Shown here: in pieces, positions 26,057 through 38,679 of the stretch | How the letters are laid out: each line of letters begins with the position of its first letter | Position numbering within the stretch: position 1 is the first letter of the stretch | Assembly: GCF_022539665.2 (NCBI RefSeq) | Contig: NC_081331.1 | Location: 13,548,638-13,612,637 of the forward strand | Origin: Daphnia carinata | Taxonomy: Eukaryota > Arthropoda > Branchiopoda > Diplostraca > Daphniidae | Length of the DNA stretch: 64,000 bases | Reading direction: 5' to 3' | Made by a program: the position numbers and the translations under genes | The notes under the pieces: model-generated | Told to the model about the DNA's origin: nothing | Database searches by the model: none | Seen by the model: the letters and a program-made list of their open reading frames with translations, nothing else

Positions 26057-28160
26057 TATCCGTATTGAAATGTCGTGTTTAAGTGTCGGAATTCCCCTGT
26101 TCGTTTCCATCGTTTTATTATGTATGTCACGGCATGTTACCGCTCGGCATTGACGTCGTCTACGTGCAGCTACAATGAGATAAAAAGTAATGGTTTTTTT
26201 TTTTCTTCTTTTCTCCATGTCGAATACCGTATGAGGAGCTATTGAAAAGAAAAATAGTCTTTCCTTATCGACCTTTTTTGTCATTTTTTTTTCCTTAAGA
26301 AAACGGGAGAAATGCGTTCAGAAAAATGACGAGATGAATCATCTGTGAATAAAAGGTGCAGCTAGTGGACAATCAACTTTTCTTCGAATTTTCTATTCAT
26401 TATTTTTGTGGGGTTCTTTTTAATTTTCTACATCAACAGGTACCTATTAATTATATACCTGTACTGCTGTTGTGTTTGTGACGTAGTCTTTCGACTGACT
26501 CATCTGATGGGCTTTCTTGCCAGCTCTTTTTTTTTCGTTTTCCTCGTCATCACTCCGCCCATCGCTGCTGACGGTCCGTGGCGTCGTCAGCTTTGATCGA
26601 TCGAGCGCTAGATTGCATGTTTCGTTCCCTCTTTTCTTTTCTTTAAGTGCTATCTCTCTTTTTTTCTTTCCCTATTTTTCTTTTTTTTTTTTTCTTGCAC
26701 GGCCCAGGGGTTGGGCTAGAATGGAAGTTCAATGATCCGTACCCTGATGACGGTAATGATGATGATGAAATTACCGGTCCTAGTCGGCTTGGATTGTCTG
26801 TGTTTTTTTTTTTTTTGTTTTGTTTTGCTTTATCTTGTAACTCTGGTTTGTTCGGCAAGAAAGCGAGGGATAAATGTCGAACAAAAAATAGGCAGAGAAA
26901 GGGGGGGGGGGGGGAGAAGAGAGCGCAGGCGACGGCGGCAAAGGTAAAAAGCAAGCTTTTCGTCGGAAGGAAGGCGGAGGCGGCGTAGCTCTGACGATGG
27001 CACCGATGCGTGTTCACGATCTCTAATGAACCAGGTAATGGAGCACGTGGTTGCTGGCAGACCAGACATGGACCCCACCTACTCTATGCGATTTGCTTGA
27101 TGTGTTTCCCGTTCTTTTCTTTCTTAGCGCGGACCACTTGAGGATTTAGAGGCAGAGTCGAATTCGGAACTTTGCAAAAAAAAAAACTAATGAGCTCCGT
27201 GTTGATTTTGAATTAGCATAGATAAGGGTGGCAGATTGTAATTGATATTATCACAAGTGTCGGTGGCGTAAGAGTCTTAAATTTCACAGGGGAAAGAAAA
27301 AAAAAGCGGGTCGTGAATTCACGCGGGATAAGGCCATTCACGACACGATGAGCACGATCTAGCGGTAGACATGCCTACTTTTTTCAAACAAAAATGGCCT
27401 TCGTGCAGCGATATCTAGCGTGCAACGCGATCACCGACTGCACGAGTTTGATTTCCCGGAATATCACGGTCGTCTTGTGCATTTACCCGCTCGGTGCGCG
27501 GCCGTGTCCCGGTTCACCGCACTAACAGTTTAGCTCGTCAAGGCGTTTTAGTCTCCCTCCCTTCTTATCTCCTTTTTTATTTTTATTGTTTCTATTTTAC
27601 ACTCTCCAGCCGTACGAAAGTCATTAGCGAGCGCGCCACACCTCACCCAAAAATATACTCGACTCGAGATGAAGTGGAAGTTATCGCCTTTTGACATTTC
27701 GAAACAAGAGGCATTCCTCTGTGTTCTTTTTTATTTGTTTGTTCCTTTTGTTGATAAAACGGGGAGGTTCTCTTGCCTTTTGGCGTTGGCTTTCCAAACA
27801 AAAGAGTTAATTAAAATAAATCAAACCCGACGACACGACGAAATTGCTTTGCTCATATACCAATCACTAAGCTTGTGCGCGTTTTTATATCTTTTCCGTG
27901 GCCAGGGATATTTCGCTAATCGCATGTCCGCCTTATTGTTGCGGTTCGAATCCTGACACTCGTTGTCCATCCGTGGTGTGTAAAATAAGATGGGAAACAA
28001 GCCGTGCAACGTTATGGCCAAACCATTGACGGCTGCAGCAGTAGCTTAACGTTTCACGGGCAGTTGTTTGGCGCAGTAGTCAAACCTTTGTGTAGTTATA
28101 ATCCTAAAAGAGATTTGAAAAAAAAAGAAGAATTAACAAAGAAATGACGAAACCAAAGAG

Positions 28161-28166
<6 letters not shown>

Positions 28167-28201
<35 letters not shown>
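28167..28201 (+). repeat. T homopolymer, 35 bases
   Basis: Uninterrupted T-run in intronic DNA. Confidence 0.9.
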
Positions 28202-28204
<3 letters not shown>

Positions 28205-29505
28205 TTGATTGATTCCCACTTTCCCATTTCCCGACTGGATGTTCAATGAACTTTTGTGAACTCGCCACTGGTCACGTTTGAAACGTTTGCCTATCAGAAG
28301 CTTTAAAATGGCACGACGTGATGATGGAACGAAAACTGCAAAACTGACCATTTCACCATTAACAGACAAACAAACAAACTGATGAGATGACATTAGAAAG
28401 TGGGTTATGACGATCTTTATTTTTATTCACCTCCGGGACGAGTTTGTTTGTTTGTTTTGTTGGCAGTTCAGATTTGTTTTTCTTCTCGATCAAATTCTCT
28501 ATTCGCCCCTAGGAAAAGACGTTGGCTTTGCGTGTTTTTTTTTTTTTTTTTTTTTTTTTTTTGTGCCACTACGCCATAAAATCCGCAATTTCAACAGGGA
28601 GAAAGAGAGAGAGAGAGAGAGAGTCAAGGATGTTTAAAACGTAATTTCATCTGTTGTTGCATCCAATTAAAGAACTAGTTTTTTTTAAATGCAAAGGTGA
28701 ACGGGAGAAAGTTGAAGGCGCGCACGAATTTCTACATGTTTCACGCTCGACAATTCTCTCATCTTCTGCTCGAGGGACTCCATAGGAATTTGCGCGAAAA
28801 ACAAAAAAAAAAAAAAGAAGAAAATTAAAATACAAAAGGTTTTAAAAAGTATAGCAATCCCGAAAGAATCCCGAGAGGGACCGCTCGTGTCGTGAGAGGC
28901 CTGTGTTTCTATAATTGACCGTCGCAATAACGAGAGGTAACGTGAGAGAGGGTGCGACGCACGGGACACATTCCTTGACCAATTCCTAAGAAAACAACCG
29001 AAATATACGCAGCAGCAGTCGGCTGCTCTGTTTGGTTTCTTTTTTTTTTTTTTTTTTTTTGAAGTCTTCTCAAAACATCGTTTATTAAACATCTTGCAAA
29101 GCCCTCCCCCCTACCCTCGAAAAAAAAGGCTCTCTGCCGAAACAACCGAAAAGGCTTTTTATTACCTGATGTTGCGTGTTGAATCCATTACGACTTCCAT
29201 TTCGCTTCCTGCTTGTTGTTATTTGTGGGCTGGCTTTTCCCTTTTTGACATAGTCCTGTAGGCGCGCGCTATTTTAGCCTTTCAACTTTCATCTTTCGGT
29301 ATCCGTTTTCATGTTTGTTTTTTTTCTTTCTCTTTTTCGCTTCTCCCAAAATTCATTTTTGAAATCGACCGCGCCAAAGGCTTTTTTTGAACCTTTTTTT
29401 TCGCCATGCGTCTAAAGTCGTCAACTCACGAATAACCGCAGCTAACAGTTTGAACGAATATCAACAAAAAAAAAAGGGGGACAATGTGAAGCTCTCAGTG
29501 TTGGA

Positions 29506-29536
<31 letters not shown>

Positions 29537-31141
29537 CTCGTGTGCCACACATGCCATTAGACGATCGTCAATCTTTTTGTCAAAGCGAACGTTATCCACC
29601 AGTTTTGGATGCCGACCTTTTCGTAAAGAACTTCCCAATACGAGCATATAACCTACAAGTCAACAGCCGGGGATGATATATAAAGAAAAACAAAAAAAAA
29701 AAAACATTCTTCAATATCAGAACCTTGTTGCTTCATTTTGTTGTTGAAATTTTTTAGCGCAACAAGGAAAAACTGGCATCGATAAGGAAGCGATGATCGT
29801 TCGCCAATCAGCGTGATGCAAGGCGATGTCTTCACTATTAGCATTTTGGCGGCTGAGACATGTTACTCTGGCTGGTATCGTTGGTTAATCAGCTATACGT
29901 CGACAAGTACTACATAGATAGGGGAAATAGCGTATCTGTTTTTTATGTGACAACAACGTTGAGTGTCGTGCATCTCTTTGATGTACGCTGACAGTTCGGG
30001 CTGCCTTTAACGAGAAGATAACAATGTAAATGGATAGCTAAGGACACAGGGCCAAAGGCCATATATAGCGATTTTCTTTCCAGTGGGAAAAAAAAAAAAG
30101 AAAAACGAAGGGGGGGTGTGTTGCAATAGAACCGGAGAAGGGCAACGGAACGTGGATGAAACAAAAGCAAATAATACCTACCGCGTGCTGTGACCTCCGC
30201 TGACAAATAGAGAAAAAAGAGGGACACATGAAAAAGAAAAAAGAAAAAAACCGGTGAGATAAGAAGAAAAGAAAGAGACGAATTCATTCGGTATTCGCCT
30301 GGTTGACTCTTTGAATAAAAAAAAAAAAAAGAAGAAGACAAAGAGGAGGAGAGATGAAAAAAAAAAAGAATAAATGGCAAAGCGACACGGTAATCAGTGC
30401 ACACGAAAGAAAGAAATAAAACTGGACGACCGGGTTATGTAAAGAGCGGCGGAAAAGAAAAGAATATATTTTTAAAGAGAGCGCCTTTTAAGTTTTTTTG
30501 TTTTTTTGTTTTTTTTATTTTTATTTTCTTGTTGTTTTTGTCTTAGGGGAATGTCTCTTGTTTTTATTTTTCACGGGCTCAGCTCACGGTGGCAATCATT
30601 TTTCGTCTCTTGACACCGTTTCAGTTCGCTCCGCTTAACTTAAATTGCTCATTGCCGCGCTGCGTCGCTACCGCCACCATTTTTCGACGATGATGGAGTG
30701 AGGAATCCCTCATCATCAGCGTATTGCTGCTGTTATACGGTTAGAGAAAAAAAAACAGCAAAATAAATGAGATGCGTGAAATGATTAGAATATCTCCTCC
30801 TACCGGCGACCACTCCCCCTCTAGAGAGAGCGAAATAAGTTGAAAGACTTCGAGTTGTTTTTAAAGTTACGTGAGACTCTTTCTCAATCGAGCTCAGCGT
30901 TTTAGCCCGATGGGTTGCCTAATTTTAATTGTTTGATAATTTGCGAGGGAGTATCGAAAAAAAAAAAAAAAAAAAAAAAGAAAAAAAATCATCATAATAA
31001 TTAATTCGTGGCGTTAGGTTGTTGTTGTTATGTGAGCTGTGCCTATACTTGCGTGTCTCTATATGCGGTTGGCTGCTTTGGTTAGTTGGCCCGTCGGTTT
31101 TGTGCTCCTAGGGTTTGGTTGGCTTGGCGCTGTGCGGTGCG

Positions 31142-31200
31142 TATATAAAAGAAGTTCGAGCTCGTTTGAAAAAAACCCACACCAGTCGATCCGGTCCAGT
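31142..31200 (+). promoter_or_regulatory. Candidate core promoter of first exon C
   Basis: TATATAAAAG at 31142-31151 is followed by two CCAGT initiator-like strings, at 31182-31186 and 31196-31200. The first places the A about 42 bases after the start of the TATA box, somewhat longer than usual. The exon C start codon lies 1.1 kb further on, so an intron or a long leader would lie between. The assignment to exon C rests on proximity. Confidence 0.35.
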
Positions 31201-32233
31201 CGTCAGAGATCGACGTCTCTCTGAAATCGTCCCGTTCATTTTATTTTTGTGCCATTATTATTTTTTTTTTTTTTTTAAACTTAAAGTGTTTGTGTGAAAA
31301 TTGAAGTGAGAGTTTGGATAATTGAGTCAGTTACGAGAATAACATCCAACTTTTGATTCATCGAAGAGAAGGGAGAGAAAGACTGGCGTCATGAATTTTT
31401 CCTCGGGACTCACGTGACGCTTGTCTCTTCATTTCAATTTCAAAAAAAGAAAGGGACAGGGAAAAAAAAAAAAAAAAGGGGGGGAACGCAGTGATCGTTT
31501 ACGTTCAACACCTACTGAGCAATGCGCGATCCGGGTTCGTGACATTCCTTTCGCGGTGTTTCTCTATTTTTTTTTTTTTCAACTCTGAATAAGTCGTTGA
31601 ATATAAATGACCCGAAGGAATACCTGAGATAGTAATGTCACCATCGTCTGCAGTGTGACAATAGGGCGCGGCAAGCACCCATTTCATTTCTTTCAATACC
31701 AAGTGAAACAAACAAAAAAAATAGTGCTCGTCAGGAAATCCCCCCCCCTATCCTTTTCAAATCCTAAACCCACCCAAGTTCTCAGGTGTTTGTGATTCGC
31801 TACGACGACCCTTTTATTACCTCACCCGCGTAAATATTTATGAATGTGTTTTATTTTTTCCTCCTTTTTTTTTTTTTTGTTAAATCGTGTTTGATACTTA
31901 AAAGAAGATATCGCCGCTCCTAGTGAAACAGAAGAGACGTGTTCGCGTGTCTATATGAAATTCTCGTAGTTCAATGTAGCAATCCACCTTTAACCCTGCA
32001 AAGCTGAGTTAATTCGTTGCCAATCAAGTGAAAAATGTGCCGGTCTCGTATGACTTCTATCTTGGAAATCGTGTTCCGCCATAAAATCCGTCCCATTATC
32101 TCCTTTCAACGCTGCGTTTAGCGTTTATAACACGTTTTGCGTTGGATTGCCTTTTTTTTTTTATTTTGAAAAAAAAAAACAAAAAAAAAAAAAAAAAAAA
32201 AACGAGACCACACAGCCAAAAACAAAATTCCAT

Positions 32234-32364
32234 ATGGAACCCGAGCAACGTAAGCGCAAAGTGACGGTGATTCACCATTCGATGATGTTGGCCAACAACA
32301 AGAGTCGTGGGCGGCGCTTCAGCGCGCCCAGCAAAATACGTCTCGGTGTCCAGCGTTTAAACAG
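32234..32364 (+). CDS. dnc: dnc/PDE4 alternative first coding exon C (short basic head)
   Basis: This exon encodes 43 residues: MEPEQRKRKVTVIHHS, then a basic stretch with GRRFSAPSKIRL, ending GVQRLN. The donor AG|GTAAAA leaves two bases, and adding T from 42434 gives Ser then FDVENG, in frame with UCR1. The RRFS motif fits a PKA-type consensus. Upstream is A-run DNA, so the ATG at 32234 is the natural start; the open frame further 5' is only a Lys-rich homopolymer read. The head is short and basic, as in several vertebrate long-form heads. The function (localisation or partner binding) is inferred. Phase, donor and absence of homopolymers support it. Confidence 0.85.
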
Positions 32365-32478
32365 GTAAAATCAAAGCCAAGATTACGGTGAAGTTATCAA
32401 AACACGATTGAGAGCTACGCGGAGAAAAATATGATGCGCGTGACGGAAGCTGAGAGCATTGTCATCTTCATGAGTAGG

Positions 32479-32509
<31 letters not shown>

Positions 32510-34674
32510 TTGCATAATGCAGTGGGTGGTTTGCGCGAGAAGAACAATCGACTCCCACACGTGATGAATCGTCTATTGTTGACAATCAAAGTCTTTGTCT
32601 TCGTCGCCTGGGCGCATTTGACATGTAAAAAAAAAAAATACGGGTATCGTACAACTGATGTACTCCTGCCGACTAGATTTTTCAAAATAATCAATATGGA
32701 TGTCGTGATTGACGTTATTAGCGAACAGATTGATGGCTGCCGCCATCTGATTTTCTGGCCGTCTTTATCAACGTCGGCTGCAGACTGGCACAAGACAAAT
32801 AGTTGGCAGTTTGCTCTCGCGACGCGCACAGCAGTTCATTAGCAAAAGAGAAATTAACTAAATTAGCGTCGTGAACATCGTGAGCCACGGCTTTCGCTTC
32901 TTTGTCGTCTAATCGAGTGTATAATTTAATCAGGCGCCGCTTGCTTTCATCTGATGGAAAGAGAGAGAGAGAGAGAAGGAGGGACTTGATATGTCATTCG
33001 TCATATTACCGACTCTCCCCCCCCTTTTTTTTCTGAATTATTTTTTCCCGAGATTGTTATTCAATCTATTAGAAATCGTTCGGTCGTTAATGTTTCTCAA
33101 CCTTTTCTCTCTCTCAACATGTTTTTAAAGGACTCTTAACTCTCTTGCGATTGCACTCACGTGAGACTATCGTGACATTCCGATAGAGGATGGAAGCGCG
33201 TCCTTGATGATATCGTCATCGAAGGGTCTGAAAAGAAAGGTAGACAGTTGGGTCGAAAGAATGGAGCTAAAAAGAGAGATAGGTAGGATGGAAAGCGACT
33301 GATAGAATCTTATTATTTTTTTTTTTTTTTTCGGTGTGTGGCATTCTTCCGTTATTAGATGCAAACGGTACACAACATTCCTCGATAATTCCTGACGTGA
33401 CTTCATGGGTCTCTTTTTTTTTTTTCACTCACGTTCGTTCTTCCCCGTCTCGGGTTAAATGGCTGCCGCCAGGTGTACAAACTATACATTGGCCACTTTA
33501 TTTTCTTTCTTCTCGCTGTTTTCGGTCCGTCTTCAAACTTTTTTTTTTTTTTCCCCTCATCTTCTTCTTTTCGTTCGTTCATTCCTTTTTTTTTTTATGT
33601 CTGTCTGTGACGTGCAGCGTTATGTATAGTTGCGTGCAGCCATCTACTCACGTAGCGGATACGATCCGAGCCTTTGCGCAAGTTTTTATATTTTCGGCGT
33701 TTCTTTTCTTTTCATTTCTTTTTTTTTTTCACATCGGCAAATGAAATTCTGGCGACCAAACAGCCCCATTATCCGTATGTAACATTTATAGTAACACAAA
33801 CGTATTGAGAAAAAAGATACCCAATGCCGCCCCGTCGTTCATGTCTAAAAGCCCGCCAGTGAGCCATGCCCAGCAGCCACTCCATCATTATCTGATTTCA
33901 ATCATTTTGGCCTTTTGATGTTGGCTGTGGTAGTTTGTTGTGTCTGATCCGTCCAATCCGTCTAGCCCGTCACATGTCCGTTTTTTTTTTTTTTTTTTTT
34001 TTTTGGCCTTCATCCTGGCCTCTCTGGCCGATGTTATTTTCAATCCGCCTGCCATCAACCCCGACCGCCCACAGATCCCATCGCGCTATACTTGATAGCG
34101 CTTCTAACTTGCATATAGAATTCAAAGATATTTATTATCCCTGCATTTTTCATTCCATTTTTCCTTCCTATTTGTTTGTTAATCGCAACGTTTTGTCGGT
34201 AAATGAATTTTACAACGTTTCCATCATGGGCACAATCACACGCTCACTCAATATGTATGAGGAAAAACCGTGAGCATGTTATTATTTTAGTGTTCCATCT
34301 TTTTTTTTTTTTTTTTTGCTGGCTGGAATGTTATCTATTCGACTATTTTCTTGTTTGTTTTTTTTTTTTTGTCGAACAAAAAAATAAAGAGGTAAAGAAA
34401 ATAGGGAGAGATAGTACATAGTAATGGATGATGATGATGCAGAGCGAACGAACTGCACGGACCAATGTCGGAACGTCCGTGATCTTACTCGTGACTTTAG
34501 GTTTTTTTTTTTTTTTTTGTCGTGTGTGTTTATTGTTGCTACGAGTCGAACGAGATGGTTTATATACACAGAGTACAGGCAACCTACTAATATTCTAGTC
34601 GACCTGCCGTCTTTCTTCTGAGTCTCTATTTATGAACTATTGGCGCAATTGCTGTATATTGATGATTTCTATTT

Positions 34675-34675
<1 letters not shown>

Positions 34676-34741
<66 letters not shown>
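34676..34741 (+). repeat. (CT)n microsatellite, 66 bases
   Basis: Uninterrupted CT dinucleotides in intronic DNA. Confidence 0.95.
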
Positions 34742-34743
<2 letters not shown>

Positions 34744-36112
34744 TTTCGATTTCTCGTTCATGTTTTTTTCCTTTTTTTTTTGTCTTGTTGTTTTTGTTTG
34801 GAAATTTGTGATTTATGGGTTTTCGAGGGTGCCGTCTTTGTTTCGAGGAGAGGCCATTTTTCTACGCGGGAGATTTTATTTTTATTTTGTTTGGCCAATA
34901 AGGGACGTGAGCGCATGTTTACCAAACGTCTCTCTCTCTCTCAGCTTTTTTTTTTGTCCGCCCTGAAAAAAAAAAAAAAAAAAATCTTACGTATGTATGT
35001 ATGTACATCGCTTATTTATTTTGGTGTACAGAGGAGCGCGCCGTTGGGCGACGCCCAACAATCAAACGCGCCAGGGAGGACCGAACCCATGTTACTTTAC
35101 TATGCGAATAGATATATCTTGACAGCTACTAAAATAAATGAATTCAGCTTGATGATTGTGATTAAAAAGAAAAAAAAAATGGGAAAACATTTTTTTTTCA
35201 TTGAATGATGGCAAACTTTTTCTTTTAGATTGAAAGGGGGGGGGGGACTTTTGAAAACGAAGGGAGGCTCATAGTTGACTTGTTCATTTCTCATTAAAAG
35301 GACCAGAAGTGTATGAAAAGAAAACTGATGGGCGCAATAGAAAGCTGGAAAGCTGTGCGCTCGTTTTCCATGTCAACCGTTCCTTGATTGTTCATTATAT
35401 ACGGGCCATCGTGCAGATATTTGCCCCAACGGAAAATGAAGAGACTGGAGTTAAGATTTTTATTTTTTTTTTTGGCTATCCGAATTCCTTTCATTGACCA
35501 ATGAAAGCTGATGAGAGCCGCCTTATCACATGTGGTCATGCTATATGGACTTGATTGATTTTTGTTCTGCCGCACTGGCCCTTTTTTCTTTTTCCACATC
35601 TGTCCTAACAGACATCGCAGATACTATTCTCCCCGTTTTAGCCTTGATAGAATTTTACCTGTCTTGTTTGTGTGTGCGCTCCATACTCTTGTTGTTACTC
35701 TTGACTGCCTGTTACTCATCTACAACGAACTGGCTTCGATCGAAGTTCTGTCCCTTGATACGCCTGGTTCATGTCTGTTCGTGGCATCATCTATAGAAAC
35801 CCTCCTTCGCAGCTGTTGAGGGCGGAAGGAGGAGTTTCCGGGAGTGCCTAGTGACACATTCAAATCCAATATAGTACTGATATCAGCTCGACTTAATAGC
35901 AGGAACCCAATGGGTGGAGCCTTTTTATTTTCTTTTCTTTTTTTCGAAGGGAAAAACCCTTACGTCAGATGTAGAGTGCAAAAGAAATAACAGGGGCGCA
36001 TTTGGTTTGTGTATACAACACTGTATAGAGCCTACGCAAGTTTACCTGGAATAAGGGTGTAGCTAAGGAAAAGAAGAAAACAAAAATCGAACCGAAACAA
36101 GCAAACAACAAG

Positions 36113-36147
36113 CGTGTGTGTGTGAGTGTGTGTGTGTGTGTGTGTGT
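36113..36147 (+). repeat. (GT)n microsatellite, interrupted
   Basis: GT units with one GA interruption, about 450 bases upstream of exon D. Confidence 0.85.
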
Positions 36148-36602
36148 AGAGTGAAGCCGACAACGGCGGCAGGTCTCTTGAGAACATCACACGCAACCTG
36201 TCCGCGCTTTCCTGTTCCTGCGCTTCCCTGCTGTTCCCTCCCCTTTCGTCAGTTTGGCCCCCTCTTTCCGTACAGCAGCACGGGGGGAAGCTAGAGGAGG
36301 TCTTGTTTCGTTCCACTCTGGCAAAAAGCGCTTGTCAGTGTACGGCTGGGCGGAGAGCCTCCAACAACCCAACTGTTTTGCCTCTCTCTCTATTTTTCAT
36401 TTTTTTTTGCCCTTTATTTTGCCCCCCCCCCCCCCCCCCCGCCCGCCCTCTTGCAAATTCTTGTTTTCTTATTTTTGCTTTAGCGCTGGGACTCGTTACG
36501 AAGTGACTTTGGTGGTGTCGTTCAGGTGCTACATTCGTTTTTTGGCTGTTGTTGTTATTTGTGTTTGAATGTCACGCGATCGTGACCTCTTGTTGCGGTG
36601 CC

Positions 36603-37210
36603 ATGATGCTCCTGTGGGAAATGCTGTCCGGACGGCGGAATAAAAACAAAGACAAAGTTCGCCATCAAGCTAATAGTAACAGTGGCGAAGTATCGACCAC
36701 GGGCTCAACGGCCAGTGCTGTTGCCGTGTCTAGCGGATCGGCGTCGACGCCTCCGTCGTCGGTCACGGTCGTAAACATCGTCGGTCGTCACGACAAGCAG
36801 GACGAGGTCAACGTCGACAGCCTCAGAGTACATCACAATTCGGCGCGATCGGAATCGTTTTCGTCACCGCCGTCTCCGCATCCGCCCGGATCGGCGGCCA
36901 TCGTGTCGTCGCTCTTTGAATTACCTCCGCCCAAACAACTGCCGACGCTCTTTCGGCCAGCCGTAGGCGGCACCGCGTTCGCTAATCGAACGCCTGATTC
37001 GATCAAATTGTTTAAAAACTCGGTCCTTTCTCGACGTCATTCCACGTCGGCCGGACTCAGTCCCGGATTACTCGGTTGTCCGTCCACTTTGGGCGGCGGT
37101 GGCGTCGCTGCCATTGCTGGTGGTGGGGGTAATAATGCCCCCCAGCGAGCTAGGCGTCGCCGTGGCGAGGACGCTCAACGTTACTCGGACCGGAGGCGAC
37201 AGCAACACAA
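36603..37210 (+). CDS. dnc: Probable dnc/PDE4 first coding exon D, 3' end unresolved
   Basis: An open frame of coding composition starts MMLLWEMLSGRRNKNKDK and continues through Ser/Thr-, Pro- and Gly-rich stretches, a segment LPPPKQLPTLFRPAVGG, a PKA-type motif SRRHSTSAG (about residues 145-152) and an Arg-rich tail ending near RRQQH. It has no homopolymers over some 600 bases, like exons A and B. The end is uncertain: AA|GTACAA at 37210 gives the phase 2 needed for 42434 but is a weak donor, while TAC|GTAAAA at 37220 is nearer to consensus but phase 0. It may splice through an unseen exon or belong to another transcript. The upstream frame back to 36507 has no earlier ATG. Confidence 0.55.
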
Positions 37211-38608
37211 GTACAAATACGTAAAAATATATCGATGGCGGATATATAGTCTTGGCTTTACACAAAAATCGATGGTTGCAATGCTATTTGTTCTCATTTC
37301 CAAACGAAACGTTCGGTCGAGCAAAAAAAAGCCTTGGGAAATGGGCATGTCGGGGCTTATGGTTTGGAAAACAAGGATGAAACACGGGTTGTTAACGCTA
37401 CGCGTTGAGGTTCGTGAAATAGAGAGGATGTGAAGGTCAGTGTAATATGGTGAGTAGTGGTACAGTTTTACAGATTGAAGTTTTGACATTTTGATTCGAC
37501 TGGCCGAACTCTTTGGCGAAATGCTCTTCCGCTAAATGTCGCTCTCCAGTCTCCGTTGACGGTCTGCAGGAAATGAAGCATCGAGCGTAACAGATTGCAG
37601 CCGAGAGGGGCGTGCGAAAGAGGATTTTGGATGGCAGGCTTTTTGATCGAATAAACGCTTCACGAATTTTGACATTGTGACGGCAGTGGTTAGTTTGCTA
37701 GACAACGCAGCTCGTCTCTTGTGGACGTGTCTGTCAAGTTCGGATAAATGGACAGGCTTAACCCTAATCGCCGTTGCACAGCGCCGATCAACAGCATCCC
37801 GCACTCGTAAGAGCTCGAGACGTCCGGCATCCGGCGGCAAGAGCAACGTCTAAATCCCTCGAATGGTTTCCTCTTCATATTTATTTTTATTTGTTTGTTT
37901 GTTTTTTTGTTGGGGGGGGGTGGGGGGGTGGGAGCTATGTTGGTTATTCCGCTGGATATCATAATTTATCATCCGTTACTCTGAAAGGCATGGTGCGCCA
38001 TCTATTGGAGAAGACGCTGGTGCTATAACGACGAATCTTACGGGTTAAAGTTTCTTCATGACTACCTTCACCAGAGCGCCACAATGACACGTTTCATTTG
38101 TTGTCTCTTCTCTCGATTCTTTAGATCTCTTATTTCTAGTTTTTACAACTTAGCAAAGGACCCTAGCTCAATCGACGTTTTGAGACGAGTAGGCCGATAA
38201 AAGTGATCCCTTTAGAATAAAGAGAGAAAATAAAAATATCCTGGGAAAAAGGGAAGGGCCTAAGAAGGGAAATTGCAAGCCAAACAAACGATGTACACAA
38301 CAGTGACAGGACCTCGTCACGTGAATATAAGGAAATGTCAACATTGTCTGCTCTCTTATTCCTGTCGTGAGCCGTGGCCGTTGTTGATGCGCGACGGTGA
38401 AACCCACCCACCCGATTTCCAGTCACTCAACTCCGCCCAACCGACCGCACAACTCGACAGCCTACAGCTTAGACACACAAGTCATCTAGAAATCAATAAG
38501 TCATCGAATCGCACTAAAAGCAGCATTAGTTCCCTTTTTTTTTTCTATATGTCTCTTTCTACAAATCAAATACGTTCAAGCTCTTTCGATAAAGTTGAGT
38601 AAGATGAA

Positions 38609-38679
38609 GGCGGATTATAGCTCAGCTTATCCGCCACCGCCGCCCTTAATGAAAAAGAAAAAAGAGGGTTCGAAATCCC
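38609..38679 (+). other. Hairpin plus tRNA-promoter-like strings (possible tRNA-derived remnant)
   Basis: GGCGGAT (38609-38615) pairs perfectly with ATCCGCC (38629-38635), and the loop contains TAGCTCAGCT, an A-box-like string. About 40 bases later GGGTTCGAAATCCC (38666-38679) resembles a B box with one extra A. The segment does not fold as a complete tRNA cloverleaf by eye, so a decayed tRNA or tRNA-derived SINE head is possible, as is chance. Confidence 0.25.

Larger units (their letters stand above)
32365..36602 (+). other. dnc intron DNA between first exons C and D
   Basis: No convincing exon. It contains an A27 run (32479-32505), a 66-base CT tract (34676-34741), a GT tract with one interruption (36113-36147) and a C19 run (36422-36440). 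A plausible 3' splice site (pyrimidine tract then TTTAG at 36479-36483) suggests that a leader exon of D could begin at 36484. Confidence 0.55.

Noticed and set aside
27870-27960. B-box string GGTTCGAATCC suggesting a tRNA
   Set aside because: The T-arm stem and acceptor stem do not pair and no proper D-arm lies upstream.
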